Source of the DNA: Sequoia sempervirens
Taxonomy: Eukaryota; Streptophyta; Pinopsida; Cupressales; Cupressaceae
Assembly: GCA_007258455.2 (NCBI GenBank)
Contig: VDFB02373365.1
Coordinates: 222,927,353 to 222,991,352, forward strand
Reading direction: 5' to 3'
DNA length: 64,000 nt
Shown here: positions 23,569 through 33,029 of the stretch, in pieces
How the letters are laid out: each line of letters begins with the position of its first letter
Position numbering within the stretch: the stretch's first letter is position 1
Position numbers and translations under genes: made by a program
Notes under the pieces: generated by a model
The model's input: only the letters and a program-made list of their open reading frames with translations
Told to the model about the DNA's origin: nothing
Databases searched by the model: none

Positions 23569-25065
23569 TGATAGGGTAGGGTTGGATGAGACACTCACTG
23601 TCCCATGCTCTAGGTCCTTATTCTCAAGAACTCTTAGCTGACTCTCCCACATTAACCTTTAGGTCCTATTTCAGGTATAGAAACCCCTAGTTCTTCTGGC
23701 CAACCCCACTATCATCATTCTTTCATTCCACCAAGCCAATCTTGGTGCCTTGCCACTATCTCACCTTGGCCTTTACTCTTCCCTAAAGGCCACTAAACCT
23801 ACAAGCTTTACTAACTTGTTGCAAGGGTGTGTGTTGACTTCCATAGCTTCAAAACTATCCACCTAGGGTTCCTGATCATCCACCATACTTCATTTCTCCA
23901 TCGCTCTCACTAAACCCTATTCTAGGGTTTAAAAAGGGCTAGTAGCCCTTGAGCCCCAATTAGGCCTCCTAACCTGAGAAAGTAGGCTTAAACTCCCAAA
24001 CTTCCTGAAGAACATCACAATCTTCCAAAAGAGACCCTAATTCAATTTCCTACCTCTCCAAGATTTTTGAGGTTTTAGGCTCTCACAGTCTGTACACAGG
24101 CATAACCCTTATTTTGTAAGAATTAGGGATTTTTAGGCCATTTCTTGCCCTCACAGTGGTATGTCTACTTCTTTCAACCACCAGATGGATTGGTGAATCC
24201 TCTTCCTTCTTTCCAAGCCTTTGTAAGGCCTTGTGCAACCACCACACACTTGGGTTTGCCAAGGAATTGACACCCTTGCAACCTTATTGCTTAGCACTCT
24301 TTGACTGTCCTAATCGAGCACTGCCAAGCTCGCTTAGGAATAGTCTTTTTTCATAGCTATCTGACTCCTAAGGACTCCTACCCCTACCTTATGTACAAGC
24401 ATGGAGCCTAGCCTCTTTTTCCAAGAACCCATACACCAGGTATAGGAGAAACACGGTCTAGAGCTCCATCTCTGCCGGTTTGATAGTCAGAACATAAATT
24501 TAAAGAAAATGAATTAACCTAACAAAAACAATGCTAGAACTGATACAATAAGCTAACTACTGAACTAAGCAATGTTAGAAAAGAAATTTCACTACCTCCT
24601 AATCTGTATCAGGTGCCATGTTTACTCCATTTACTTACTAATTCAAAACAGGAACAAAAACAGGAAATACACACACAACTATCACTGTTTTCTTGATTTC
24701 AAAACTAATTACAACTCAAAATGATTCCAACCTGTACTCTCAGCTCGAGCAACACCTTTTAACTCCTCCCTAAGGTAGTTACCAATCCCTTGGGTTGGAC
24801 ATAACCACCATATTAGGCCCAAAATTGCAAGATGCAACATTTTGGGCTTTATTACCATCTCCTAGTGAATCTGAGTGGAAACAAGTTGTGAAACTCATTC
24901 CATCTACCATATGCTACTGATAAACCTTCATCCTAACATCTTCTAACACCACTAACTCAAAATTAAATGGTCAACATGACCTTGAAGTATCAAGACACAA
25001 AATTTCTTCCTAGGCTTCCAAATTTGCCTAGTGCTACATATTGCTTCCTAGGTGCTCCTGCACTA
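23569..25065 (-). repeat. Chromovirus 5' LTR
   Basis: 1,497 bp, collinear with the LTR at 17396-18892. The terminal TG has mutated to TA on the minus strand (25065-25064), while the next bases GTGCAGGAGCACC are kept. The internal border is set by the primer-binding site. Confidence 0.93.
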
Positions 25066-25292
25066 GAAAGATTACTCGAAATGAGTGAGCAGAGGATTGA
25101 AAGGGATGAAAGACTACTTGGTCAAATAGATGTTTGGAATGGTTAAACAAAGGTTTTGAATGGTAAAAATGGGGGTTTAGAATGATCAGAATGAAAAAAA
25201 GGAAGCTTGAAATGATTAGATAAAGGTTTGGAATGGTTAGACGATGATTTAGAGGCTAAACGAAGCTAAACGGGGTGATTTCAGATGTTCAG

Positions 25293-25478
25293 GAGGGAAA
25301 ATTCACCCCTCTATAGTAACCAGGAGGGCGTAGTCATCCTTCTGCAGTGAATTAGAGGGTGCAATCATCCTTCTATAGTTAATCAGAGGGAACAGTCACC
25401 CTTTTGTAGTAAATCAGATGGTGCAGTTGCCTTTCTATAGTAAATTAGAGGGTGCAATCGCCCTTCTACAATGAACAG
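25293..25478 (+). repeat. 31-bp hairpin array A, six units
   Basis: Units begin at 25293, 25324, 25355, 25386, 25417 and 25448, a strict 31-bp period. Each contains AGGGNN-N4-NNCCCT followed by TTCTATAGTAAATCAG-like text. It is the same family as arrays B and C, but the units have diverged more. Confidence 0.9.
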
Positions 25479-26301
25479 GGACTTGGTTTGATGAAAATGA
25501 TTATGGAAAGGACTTTAAAATGACAATAATAAGGCCAATTGGTTAAAAAATTTACTGGTTTCTCACAAGAAAACACAATCCTATGATTAATGTTAAGGGT
25601 ATGGCCAATGAGGTCTTAATTTAGGATGCACAAGGTGTCTAGGGAGTCTTCGATATACTCTTAGTACGTGAGGCACAACCGTGAACACCATCCCATCACA
25701 AGCATGAGTTGGGAACCCCAGCAAAATATTGAAGGGATCAAACCAACTTTTCACATCTATCTAGGTATCACCCTAGCTTCAACGCTCCACTAATTACGAC
25801 GTGACTAGATTGGGGTATGGCTTTCACTCTCCCCCCTTTATATACCCCATTGGTACATGTGCTTGGAATCATCCATTGGGTGATAAAATCCCCAAGCAGG
25901 TCCCACTAGAAAGAAAACACTAATCGTTTCCAACTACTCCCTAGGCTCACATGAAGTGCAAGGGGAAAGTGAAAACAAACTAATTCCCCCTTTGGGTAAC
26001 ACAAAAAGATAGACACAGCAAGCAATGAATATTACTTCCCCTAATTAAACTATGTTCTTAGATTAATGAAAATAAAGATAAATTTAAAAATATGAGCAAA
26101 TGGATAGCCCTGCCAGCAAATGTTAGTTGTTTTATCCCGCGTTCTTCGTCAATTACACAAGAATATGCTATAAAATGTTAGCAAAAACACAAATATCCTT
26201 GCAAGAAAACAATGTTAGGGGGTTAGTACATGAAAATATCAAAAAACGGGACCAAAAACGAAGCTAAAATGGTTGTTTTACCTTTCAAAATGTGTTGTTT
26301 T
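25479..26301. other. No gene; spacer between hairpin arrays
   Basis: Unique-looking sequence within the leader of the large minus-strand repeat. It contains several short C-rich runs (about 25830-25850 and 25990) but no reading frame, LTR border or primer-binding site that I can defend. Confidence 0.45.
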
Positions 26302-26580
26302 AGGGTGTATTCACCCCTCTGCAGTGCTAAGAAAGGGCGTAGTTACCCTTTTGTAGTGACAGGAGGGTGCAGTCACCCTTTTGTAGTGACCAGGAGGGCA
26401 CAGTTGCCCTTCTGTAGTGACAAGGAGGGCGCAGTTGCCCTTTTGCAGTAACAAGGAGGGCGTAGTCGCCCTTCTATAGTAAATTAGAGGGCGTAGTCGC
26501 CCTTCTGCGGTAAATCAGAGGGCGTAGTCGCCCTTTTACAATAACTAGGAGGGCGTATTCACCCCTTTGCAATAAAATGT
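26302..26580 (+). repeat. 31-bp hairpin array B, nine units
   Basis: AGGG starts fall at 26302, 26334, 26364, 26395, 26426, 26457, 26488, 26519 and 26550, spaced 30-32 bases and mostly exactly 31. The core AGGGCGTAGTCGCCCT has a 6-bp stem with a four-base loop. Units at 26457, 26488 and 26519 pair as CG/CG, 26364 as TG/CA and 26395 as CA/TG, each giving a perfect stem. Unit 26426 has one G-T wobble and unit 26334 one mismatch. Open frames across this tract are only the translated repeat. Confidence 0.93.
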
Positions 26581-27105
26581 TAGCACAGAAAGTTCAACCA
26601 AGGGGCATAGTCGCCCTTCTATAGAAAAATGCTAGCACAGAAAGTTCAACCAAGGGGCATAGTCACCCTTCTACAAAAAAAGTGTTAGCACAGAAAGTTC
26701 AACCAAGAGGCGTAGTCGCCCTTCTACAGAAAAGTGTTAGCACAAAAAGTTCAACCAAGGGGTGTAGTCGCCCTTTGTGTAGAAAAGTGTTAGCACAGAA
26801 AGTTCAACCAAGGGGCGTAGTCGCCATTATGCAGAAAAGTGTTAGAAAAGTTCAACCAAGGGGCGTAGTCGCCCTTCTGTAGAAAACGTTAGTAAGCCAA
26901 AAAACCAAACAAGGGCGCAATCTCCCTTAAGTAGAAAATGTTAGTAAGCCAAAAATCCAAACAAAGGTGCAGTCGCCCTTTTGCAGAAAATGTTAGTAAG
27001 CCAAAAATTCAAACAAGGGTGCAGTCGCCCTTATGCGGTCAATAGGAAGGCACAATCGCCCTTCTGCGGTCACCAGGAGGGCACAGTCGCCCTTCTACGA
27101 CGTGT
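26581..27105 (+). repeat. 52-bp hairpin array C, nine units, then two 31-bp units
   Basis: Hairpin cores sit at 26601, 26653, 26706, 26758, 26811, 26859, 26912, 26964 and 27016, spaced 48-53 bases. The last two cores, at 27048 and 27078, return to the 31-bp spacing. The extra 21 bases per unit (GTTAGCACAGAAAGTTCAACC, later TTAGTAAGCCAAAAA) make a composite unit equal to the 31-bp unit plus a 21-bp insert. The array stops abruptly at about 27105. Confidence 0.93.
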
Positions 27106-28402
27106 TCCTGCAAACAACTCAACAACAGCAAACGTGAAATTGAGGAACCTGTTTGTGGGTCCCATTGGGCATACCAGAAATGTGATATCCAAATGTTTTA
27201 CCTATTATAAACAACTAAAATGCAACAGAAAAACACAAAGAAACACCTCAAAATTAGCCTAAGGAATTTGTTAATGCAAAGAAAAAAAGTGTAAAATGAT
27301 TGCAAGTGGTTATACCTTCTCTTTACAGCTGAAACTCCTTGGTTGACCCTTGATTTTGGATTATTTTGTATGCTCCTTGGATGGATTTTGATGTGGCTAA
27401 ATGAAAGATTTAACTATATGCTTGGATGTAAATGCAAATAGATGAAATGGATGGCTAGATGAGTGCACAAAATGATAGCATTTAATTGCAAAATGACTAA
27501 GTGTTGGAAATGCCTTAGAGGAGGGGGTATTTATAGAGAAACTTGAATTCTCTAAAGAATTCAATGGTTGAGATTTATCCAACAAGATCAAGATAAAGGG
27601 CTAAGGTGAGTTGAGGACTCATAAACCATCACATTTTGACATGTGGAATGTGAGATGGCTAAGGGTGAGATGATGTGTAGGTGATGTGGAAGGAGAGTAC
27701 ATGATGTGGAGGAAGGACATGTACCTTAGAAGTACATTGGGAGATGAGAAGATTCCTTGGAGGAATAAATATGAATTAAAAATTCACATCCTTGGGAGAA
27801 TCTAGTGGATAAGCGAGGGTATCCAAAAAAGGTGGGAGTTTTTCACATGTGATTTGATGTGACAAGGCAAAGATTCTAGAAGATGCATGGGAAAAGGGGA
27901 TTCTAGGATGAATAAAAGTGAATTAAAAATTCACATGGGGAAGAGATGAGACTTGGATGAATAAAAAGGAATTAAAAATTCCTTGGGGGATGGGGAGAGT
28001 TGACCAAGGTACCAATTAGGCTTAACTAATCAATAATTAGAAGATAATTAGGAGGTAATGAGGATTAGAAGCCAACTTGCAAAAGTTGGAGGATGTGACA
28101 CATCCTAATCAAGGATTAGGCATGTGCACATTCTTAATGAAGAGATTAGGAGATGGATTAGGATTAGATGAAAATGACATGTGAAGAATTAAATAAATGT
28201 AATATTTATTTAATTCATTTGATGGAAAGAGGATTAAGGAGGGTAAGGTATTTAATTATTAATTAAATACCTTAAGAATTTGGCAAAATTAAGGATATTA
28301 ATTAAATAATAGTAATATTACTTAATTAACTCGGATAAGAGGATGTTTAGATGAAAAGTGATAAATTTGGATAAATTAAGTGTCCAAATTTGGATGTCTA
28401 CA
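27106..28402 (-). repeat. LTR of the large minus-strand repeat, copy 1
   Basis: On the minus strand it starts TGTAGACATCCAAATTTGG at 28402 and is collinear with the plus-strand copy starting at 54103. Shared segments include the AT-rich stretch around 28150-28350, the hairpin modules around 27770-27990, a TATA box and the AAGGAGCATAC text near 27375. The downstream border is uncertain: similarity fades near 27300 and the hairpin array begins at 27105. Here it is followed by array C, so the array lies in or just after U5. Confidence 0.75.
27528..27536 (-). promoter_or_regulatory. TATA box of LTR copy 1
   Basis: Minus-strand CTATAAATACCCCC, at the same place in the LTR as CTATAAATACCCCC at 55076 in copy 2. 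Conservation between two diverged copies supports it as the LTR promoter. Transcription would run leftward into the hairpin arrays. Confidence 0.65.
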
Positions 28403-28530
28403 ATTATAAATAGTGGAACATGCAACTACAATAGCTAATAAAAATCTACTTCCAAATATGTTTTTGATGGATGTTAATATCCTCATCCAAAGCTCCAATT
28501 CACACACAAGCAAGGACACTTTCAAGCATA
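28403..28530 (-). pseudogene. PPR protein fragment, third piece
   Basis: Minus-strand text gives IGALDEDINIHQ and then GSRFLLAIVVACS, matching the GALEQGMNIHQ-GGFLLD-IVV part of the PPR repeats at 3859-5800. The similarity ends at about 28403, exactly where the LTR begins. It would be the part preceding the fragment at 12310-12480, with roughly 90 bases missing between the two. Confidence 0.6.
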
Positions 28531-29285
28531 TCAATTACAAATTTATAATCAATAATCAAGCTATTGATTAGTTGTTCAGGAATAAGACAGTTGTATATCA
28601 CTAATTCAATATTTTATATTTGTTTGTTGTCTTGCATGAATTCATCTTTTTAAAAATTGTAAGAGATAACTAGGAAACATTATATCTAGTGCCTAAGTTT
28701 AGGATGCCATACTTGGAAAAGGAAATGAAAATGTTTGAATTTTATCCTCTATACTATTTGACTTTTCTGAGTTTTTGATGTGCAAATTTTGAAACCTTAT
28801 TTTTCAGGCTGCAACTCCAAATCGGAGAAGTGAAAGTTGAATACCAATGAGGAAGAGTTTGGAAGAGCCTAAACCAATAGCAGCGGGAAAGCTGTGGATT
28901 TGAAAGGGGATTAAATAGGTCAATCCCCTATAGGAGGTCACTGCCCTTCCAAAAGGATTGCAGTTAAGGAAGGGGAAAATAATATAAGTATATGAAAATA
29001 GGAGTATTATGTTTATATAGTGTTTGTAAATTGTACAATGTCACTAAGACATTGAATGTAACCAATGAGATTTTGATTTTCCAATGAGGCTTAATGAATT
29101 AAATTTTCAAAGTGATTTTTTCTCCACTTATAAATACTGTGTTGTGGCTCCTCTTGATTTGTAATATGTTTGTGTTTGTGTCTGATCAATCATATTTTTT
29201 CAAGCATTTTAGTCTTCATTTCATGGTGTTTTTTAACATTTGAATATCTATGATATTTGAAGTTTATATGCATAAATTGTGAGGA
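28531..29285. other. No gene recognised
   Basis: AT-rich. CTTATAAATACTG at about 29127 looks like a TATA box but has no identifiable transcript or LTR around it. A short exon-like stretch after TTTTCAG at 28808 has early stops, and I cannot place it. Confidence 0.4.
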
Positions 29286-29289
29286 TTGA

Positions 29290-29850
29290 TTAAGTTAGAT
29301 TTGATTTGTAATGACTAAATATATGAATAAAGTGATGACTAAATTAATGGCTAAATACATGACTAAATTAATGACTAAATATATGACTAAATAAATGACT
29401 ACCATGACTATATATGATTAAATTAATGACTAAATAAATCACTACCATGACTAAATTAATGACTAAATCAATGACTAAATCAATGACCAAATCAATGACC
29501 AAATTAACGACCAAATCAATAACTAAATAAATGACTAAAATAGTTTAGTCATAAATTTGGTGGTGTTATAATGACTACAAATAAACCACTAAAATAGTCA
29601 TGTGACTAAAATTAATGACTAAATATATGACTAAATATATGACTAAATAAATGACTAAATCAATGACCAAATCAATGACCAAATCAATGACTAAATCAAT
29701 GACTAAATAAATGACTAAAATAGTTTAGTCATAAATTTGGTGGTGTTATAAATGACTACAAATAAACCACTAATAGTCACATGACTAAAATTAGTCATTT
29801 ATATGCAATTTTTAGTAGTTTATTTAGTCATATATTGTTGTTTGTGTACT
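29290..29850 (+). repeat. ATGACTAAATNA minisatellite with higher-order repeat
   Basis: Dozens of near-identical 12-base units (ATGACTAAATCA, ATGACCAAATCA, ATGACTAAATAA). A longer block of about 180 bases, ending in GACTAAAATAGTTTAGTCAT and a TTTGGTGGTGTTATAA phrase, occurs twice (about 29470-29640 and 29650-29830). The array abuts the point where the 5' LTR of the next element is cut. Confidence 0.9.
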
Positions 29851-29854
29851 ATTG

Positions 29855-30724
29855 TTTGATATCATTTTGAAGGTCTAATTATGTTTTTGGAAGGAGAAAT
29901 CAATCATTCTCTATAGCTACTTTGTTTCCTCAAATTTAATGGTTGAGGGTCTTTAAAATGTTTAAATGACCCATTCCACTTTCTGTTTTGACTATATCTC
30001 ATGGAATCTGTCTAAAATGCTCTAATTTTGGTGTTTCAATGCTTTGGTAGGCAATGGGATAGAATTGTGAGAAAGGGAAGGAAGCCCTAGGGCTGACAAA
30101 GTCATTTTTCCATGTGAATTTGTGGTGTCAAGACAGGGTTTTGATAAACAACTGATGGAATTGTCTTAGTGTGAGTAGTAAGAGTTTGTGCAGGGTATAA
30201 GAATGGTGTTTGATGCATTTGTTGAGTTCGGTAAGCCCAGGTATGTGGTTTTTCAATAAAACCCTAGTATTTTGCATGAAAACAGAGGGTTTGGTGGATC
30301 AGCAGGTTAGAGGTCATAAACCTAAGAATGAATCAACAATTATGTGGTTTTGATAGACACTTTAACTCTGTCAAGTGATTTTTTGTGAAAAAAAAGTGTT
30401 TTGGATATACTTCATTTGTAAAATAGGGCTAATCTAGTAGCCTAAATACAGGGGCAGGTTATTGGTTCTCAATATTGTTGTGAAGAAATCACCTGTAATC
30501 TCTTGGGAAAATTGTGTTGGGTATGTGGTAAGTTCAAATTAATGCTTTGTTGGCCACTGTATGGCCTTCTCTAGAACTATTCTCCTTTTGTTGATTCTTG
30601 AAGGCTAGAAGCCTCTTGTGAGGTGATTGAGTCAAGTTGAGCATTTTGTGTTTAAAGGCAGATTTCTTTATTTGTGGTTGATCATTTTGGTGTTGGAATG
30701 GAATTCATTACCACCTAGATTGCA
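29855..30724 (+). repeat. Truncated 5' LTR of the gag-only element
   Basis: Collinear with 33513-34372 of the 3' LTR, ending ...CCACCTAGATTGCA at 30724. The first 483 bases of the LTR, including the putative TATA box, are missing. The minisatellite lies in their place. Confidence 0.88.
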
Positions 30725-30730
30725 TCAAAG

Positions 30731-30742
30731 TGGTAACAGAGC
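30731..30742 (+). other. Primer-binding site
   Basis: TGGTAACAGAGC lies six bases after the 5' LTR end. It differs from the standard initiator-Met site TGGTATCAGAGC at one base. Confidence 0.85.
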
Positions 30743-30816
30743 TTCAAGAACAAGATCTTTTGTTGGTGATTTGATTTATTTTAGAGATTGGAAGGTGAAG
30801 AGACAAATTGGTGAAG

Positions 30817-32408
30817 ATGCCTCCCAAGAATGTTGGTGTTGCTAGGGAGTTGCAAGATCTGAGCATGCTAAGCTTTTGGAATCTCATAATGTTGTGATGG
30901 AAAGGCTTGCTACCTTGGAGACAAAGAAAAGGAGAGATGAAAATGAAGAAAGTGAAATAGAGGAAGATGAAGAAGAATACGAAGATGTTGATGAGGAACT
31001 AGACCCTAAAGATCAGAGGATGGTGTAGTGAAAGGTGATTATCATAAGGTAAAAGTTGAACTTCCCTTGTATGGTGGTAATTTGAATGAAGAGGAATTGC
31101 TTGATTGGATTGTTTCTATGGATAATTACTTTGAAAGTGAGGATATTTCAGATGAATAGATGGTGAAGGTGGAAAAAACAAAGCTAAAAGGACATGCTCT
31201 TTTATGATGGGACTATGAACAAGCAGAGAGAAGAAAAAAAGCTGAATCAAGGATTACTTCTGTGAACAAGATGGTGTAGAAATTGAAAGGTAAAGTTCTT
31301 CCAAAAGATTATGAAGTTAAATTTTATAAAAAATTGCAAGGATTGAAACAAAAATATCTTGATGTTAAGTCTTACACTGATGAATTTTACAAACTAAGCA
31401 TAAGGTCAAGAAGGGATGAAGATGAGGTTGAAAAGATGGCTAGATATCTAGGTGGTTTGAGATTTAATATTCAAGATGAACTTGTTGTTGCTAACCCCAA
31501 ATCTGTTGAACAGTGCTTTCAATTAGCAATCAGGGTGGAGGAAAAGCTTAAAAGAAGGCAAGAGAAATCAGGGAGAGGAAGTGGTGCTACTTGTGCAAGA
31601 GAGAGAGGAATAATCCCTACACCGAAGCAGCCATTGGAAGAACAAGAAGGAACAAACAGAGGTAAGGAGAAAGGTGTTGATACTAGAGGTGGATTTAGGG
31701 GTAAAGGAAGGTTTAGTGCTAGTAGAAGTTCTAATGATTTTGCAGGGAGATGATATACATGCAATGAATACGGTCATCCATCTTCGAAATTCCCTGAAAG
31801 GGTTGGTAGTTCATCAAGTGGTGAAAAAAAGATTTGATAGAAGAGCACAATTGGTTCAAGAAGAGGAGTGTGAAATCAATCATTCTACAAGTTTGAGAGC
31901 TACTACTAAAATAAGGGAGATGTTTATAGTGAGGAAGAAAATATTGAAGGTAGCAAAATAGGTGGGGCCATTGCAAAGGAAGAGTCTTTTAAAACTAATT
32001 GTAAGTGCAAGAATAAGGTATGTAGAGTTGTCATTGATTCTAGATCTACTAAAAATATGGTGTCTAGTGAGATGGTGAACAAAATTAAATTTGCAAAAAG
32101 CACCTCATGAATTTCCTTACAAAGTGTCATGGTTGAGTGATGGGCGGTCTTTGTTGGTAAATGAAAAGGAAATTGTTGATTCCTAGATTGGAGGTTACAA
32201 GGATAGTGTTGTTTGTGATATTCTTCCTATGGATTTTTGTCACCTACTCCTAGGTAGACCTTGGCAATATGATAGGCATGCCATGTATGATGGTAGAGAG
32301 AATACATACACTATTGTGAAGGATGGATGTTCTTTTTTTTTAACTCCACTTGTGAAAGATGTTAAGGGTAAAGCTAAGGTGATTATGTCTGGAAAGAAAG
32401 AGCTTTAG
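30817..32408 (+). pseudogene. Gag-protease remnant
   Basis: ATG at 30817 begins MPPKNVGVARELQDL. An acidic stretch and then the gag domain follow, open at 31283-31753 (LPKDYEVKFYKKLQGLKQ, MARYLGGLRFNIQDEL) with an RG-rich tail. The CCHC knuckle at 31753-31800 is broken: CNEYGHPSSKF has lost two cysteines. The protease site reads DSRST where DSGST is expected (about 32037), followed by DFCHLLLGRPWQYDRH at about 32236-32283. Many stops (for example 31027, 31156, 31207 and 31277) and shifts are present. No reverse transcriptase follows, so the internal deletion begins soon after the protease. Confidence 0.88.
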
Positions 32409-33016
32409 ACATTGTGAAAGAAGACAAAGAGATAAGTGTTGTAGATAGTTCAAGGCATGGGGATGCTCTACCAGTAGATCACATAAAGATGAATGCAGGG
32501 TTGAAGAGTGAATTGACAGTGAATTGGAAAGAAAATGTGTTGATATAGACCATGGTGTGTCCTTTAGTTGATAATAAAGTTTTAAAGTGTAAGGAATTTG
32601 TAGGTATAGTAGGTGGTAAGTCTGATAGTATAGTGGGTCATGGAAAGGAAAGTACAGTGGTACATGTTGATAAGACAACAAGTCAGATGACAGTGATGTA
32701 AAGATAGAGTGCACAAGCGGTTAAGAGTGGACAAAAACATGGAGATGAGATAAAGGTAAAGATAGATCTAGGGAATACTAACAAGTTTTTTTTTGCAGTT
32801 ATAAAAGAAAAGATATTATCAGGTTTTGAAAGAAGACAAACCTCTAGTCTGATAGCAGATATGAAGACATGTTCAAATCCAAACAAGAGCACAGATGGAG
32901 GGAAAATTACTAATTCACTGTATATGAATCAAAGAAATGTGTTTGTAGATCAGAAGGCATGTGAGAAGCTTGTAGGATTTGGTGCAAGGCATAACTCTTG
33001 TGACAAGAGTTCTTTT
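32409..33016 (+). other. Internal region of the gag-only element, origin unclear
   Basis: A Lys/Asp-rich, partly open stretch between protease and polypurine tract, with short frames such as 32861-33085. It does not match reverse transcriptase, RNase H or integrase. It may be the acidic linker that follows protease in the parent element, or acquired sequence. Confidence 0.4.
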
Positions 33017-33029
33017 CTGTGGGGGTGTA
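33017..33029 (+). other. Polypurine tract
   Basis: CTGTGGGGGTGTA directly before the 3' LTR start TGGTGC at 33030. It is purine-rich with two pyrimidine interruptions. Confidence 0.65.

Larger units (their letters stand above)
17396..25065 (-). mobile_element. Complete Ty3/Gypsy chromovirus, 7,670 bp
   Basis: All structural parts are present in order on the minus strand: 5' LTR (25065-23569), initiator-Met primer site, one gag-pol frame ending in a chromodomain, polypurine tract, 3' LTR (18892-17396), with GAAAG on both sides. Both LTRs are 1,497 bp. By eye they differ at a few percent of positions, so insertion is neither very recent nor very old. A C-terminal chromodomain places it among chromoviruses, in which this module is thought to steer integration. 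Premature stops prevent a functional polyprotein. The element interrupts the hairpin-repeat leader of a larger element. Confidence 0.95.

Noticed and set aside
26230..26882. Plus-strand open frames with repeated VVALLQ/FVVTGG-type peptides
   Set aside because: They are translations of the 31- and 52-bp repeats. Period and peptide follow the DNA units and there is no independent coding signal.
26302..27105. CRISPR-like appearance: short palindromic repeats at regular spacing
   Set aside because: The DNA between hairpins is itself repeated, not unique spacers, the setting is a plant nuclear genome, and no cas-like genes are near. It is a minisatellite.
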